Of a stretch of 5,793 bases of DNA, positions 5,274 through 5,793 are shown piece by piece; within the stretch, counting starts at the first letter, position 1, and every line of letters begins with the position of its first letter. A program made the translations under genes and the position numbers. Under the pieces are notes generated by a model. That model made no database searches, was not told where the DNA came from, and saw only the letters and a program-made list of their open reading frames with translations. The stretch spans positions 1-5,793 of the forward strand of contig URQF01000087.1 in the NCBI GenBank assembly GCA_900549915.1. The letters are read 5' to 3'. The stretch is from an uncultured Mollicutes bacterium. GTDB taxonomy: Bacteria; Bacillota_I; Bacilli_A; RFN20; CAG-288.

Positions 5274-5350
5274 GGGCCTTTAGCTCAGTTGGTTAGAGCG
5301 TGCGCTTGATAAGCGCAAGGTCGGTGGTCCGAGCCCACTAAGGCCCACCA
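5274..5350 (+). tRNA. tRNA-Ile(GAT) with C55
   Basis: A 77-nt cloverleaf with encoded CCA: acceptor GGGCCTT/AAGGCCC, D stem GCTC/GAGC, anticodon stem TGCGC/GCGCA, loop TTGATAA with anticodon GAT at 5308-5310. It stands alone, not within an rRNA operon spacer as far as this window shows. The T loop reads TCCGAGC (5328-5334) instead of TTCGANY, so position 55, normally an invariant U made into pseudouridine, is C (5329). The T stem GGTGG/CCACT is intact apart from a terminal G-U. Confidence 0.95.
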
Positions 5351-5362
5351 TTTAAGAAAATC

Positions 5363-5391
5363 AGCCAGATTCAATCGGGTCTGGCTTTTTT
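5363..5391 (+). terminator. terminator of tRNA-Ile(GAT)
   Basis: AGCCAGATTC (5363-5372) pairs with GGGTCTGGCT (5377-5386), with two G-U pairs and a 4-nt AATC loop, followed by six T (5386-5391). It begins 13 nt after the tRNA. Confidence 0.9.
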
Positions 5392-5793
5392 CGTATTTGT
5401 TTCTGCTTTGACAAAATAGAAAAGACTGTTGCCATCAGCTCCTCTGCTTCCAGCAAAACGAGGCACAGCCTTTTAGGAGATATTTTAGATTCCTTTGTTT
5501 GTAAGGGAAGTATTTGTCCTTTTATTGGTTTTCTATCAGAACAAAGCAAACTAGTTTTCGAAGCGCGATTCGAAAACTTCTAAGAAACACAGGAAATTCG
5601 TATTACAATTCGGATTCGGTAAAGAATGACTTGTTTTGATTCGACGAAAAAGTGTGTTTTGGAGCTAAGTCCTTAAATTTCGGCTAAACAGACAGATAGA
5701 AAGCTTTTTTGTAGATTAGATATTCCTAGATACGGTGTGCTGAGCTCTTCTTTCTAGGCCTTTTGTAACTTATTTTTGTCGACGCACACAATT
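5392..5793. other. 400-bp region without a recognisable gene
   Basis: No open frame here has a start codon with a ribosome site. A 62-codon minus-strand frame (TTG start at 5549) runs into the tRNA-Ile terminator, and a longer plus-strand frame ending at 5583 has no usable start; neither resembles a known family. Contents worth noting are the perfect inverted repeat at 5553-5578, five ATTCG words (5568-5643), and a weak hairpin CCTAGA (5725-5730)/TCTAGG (5753-5758) near the edge. It may be the long upstream region of a gene beyond the right edge or decayed sequence. Confidence 0.5.
5553..5578. repeat. perfect 10-bp inverted repeat with 6-nt spacer
   Basis: AGTTTTCGAA (5553-5562), GCGCGA, TTCGAAAACT (5569-5578). 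No U tract follows on either strand, so it is not a standard terminator. The symmetry and the TTCGAA cores suggest a protein-binding site or a stable RNA hairpin in the upstream region of a gene off the right edge. Confidence 0.5.

Noticed and set aside
5361..5549. 62-codon minus-strand frame downstream of tRNA-Ile
   Set aside because: It needs a TTG start without a ribosome site and its last codons are the tRNA terminator hairpin, so it is most likely chance.
5356..5583. Plus-strand stop-free stretch of 75 codons after tRNA-Ile
   Set aside because: It has no ATG, GTG or TTG start with a ribosome site, begins inside the tRNA terminator and has no recognisable motif.
5725..5789. Possible terminator or riboswitch near the right edge (CCTAGA/TCTAGG and GTGTGC/GCACAC)
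   Set aside because: The stems are only 6 bp, far apart, lack a U tract and match no riboswitch motif I know.

Overview
The window looks like a chromosomal housekeeping stretch from a low-to-moderate GC Firmicute. The evidence is strong AAGGAGG-type ribosome sites, canonical TTGACA/TATAAT promoters, U-tailed intrinsic terminators, CCA-encoded tRNAs, a perfect CcpA cre-like site, and proteins that read as Firmicutes. An Erysipelotrichia-like origin is my guess from the look of the proteins and cannot be proven here.

Layout: (1) 1-118 holds two terminator hairpins for a plus-strand gene off the left edge and the minus-strand terminator of the next gene. (2) 119-2170 (minus) encodes a full-length EF-G-like translation GTPase of the FusA2-type paralogue group, with a promoter and a perfect cre-like operator in its short leader. 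(3) 2283-2674 has no intact gene. It contains a minus-strand terminator preceded by what looks like the 3' end of a decayed or frameshifted small gene. (4) 2675-2872 is a two-tRNA plus-strand unit, elongator tRNA-Met(CAT) then tRNA-Ile2(CAT), with promoter and terminator. (5) 2951-4823 is a two-gene plus-strand operon: an RluB/RsuA-type rRNA pseudouridine synthase overlapping by 20 nt an ECF-transporter S-component-like (RibU-like) membrane protein with an unexplained soluble C-terminal extension. (6) 4883-5068 (minus, convergent, shared terminator) is a small [4Fe-4S] ferredoxin with a very good promoter and an upstream dyad. (7) 5230-5391 is a tRNA-Ile(GAT) unit with near-consensus promoter and terminator. 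(8) 5392-5793 is non-coding as far as I can see, with a perfect 10-bp inverted repeat and a cluster of ATTCG words.

Most genes serve translation: an EF-G paralogue, an rRNA modification enzyme and three tRNAs. The S-component/ferredoxin pair fits flavin and iron-sulfur redox supply; the order rluB...ribU/fmnP-fer is, from memory, also seen in Bacillus.

No mobile element, CRISPR array or defence system is visible. The most unusual signal is that each of the three tRNA genes has a C where a U is structurally expected (C64 opposite A50, C33, C55). The other points worth a second look are the cre site on the EF-G paralogue, its altered G3 motif, the fused C-terminal domain of the S component, and a pentapeptide (NPYQG) that occurs three times in two genes.
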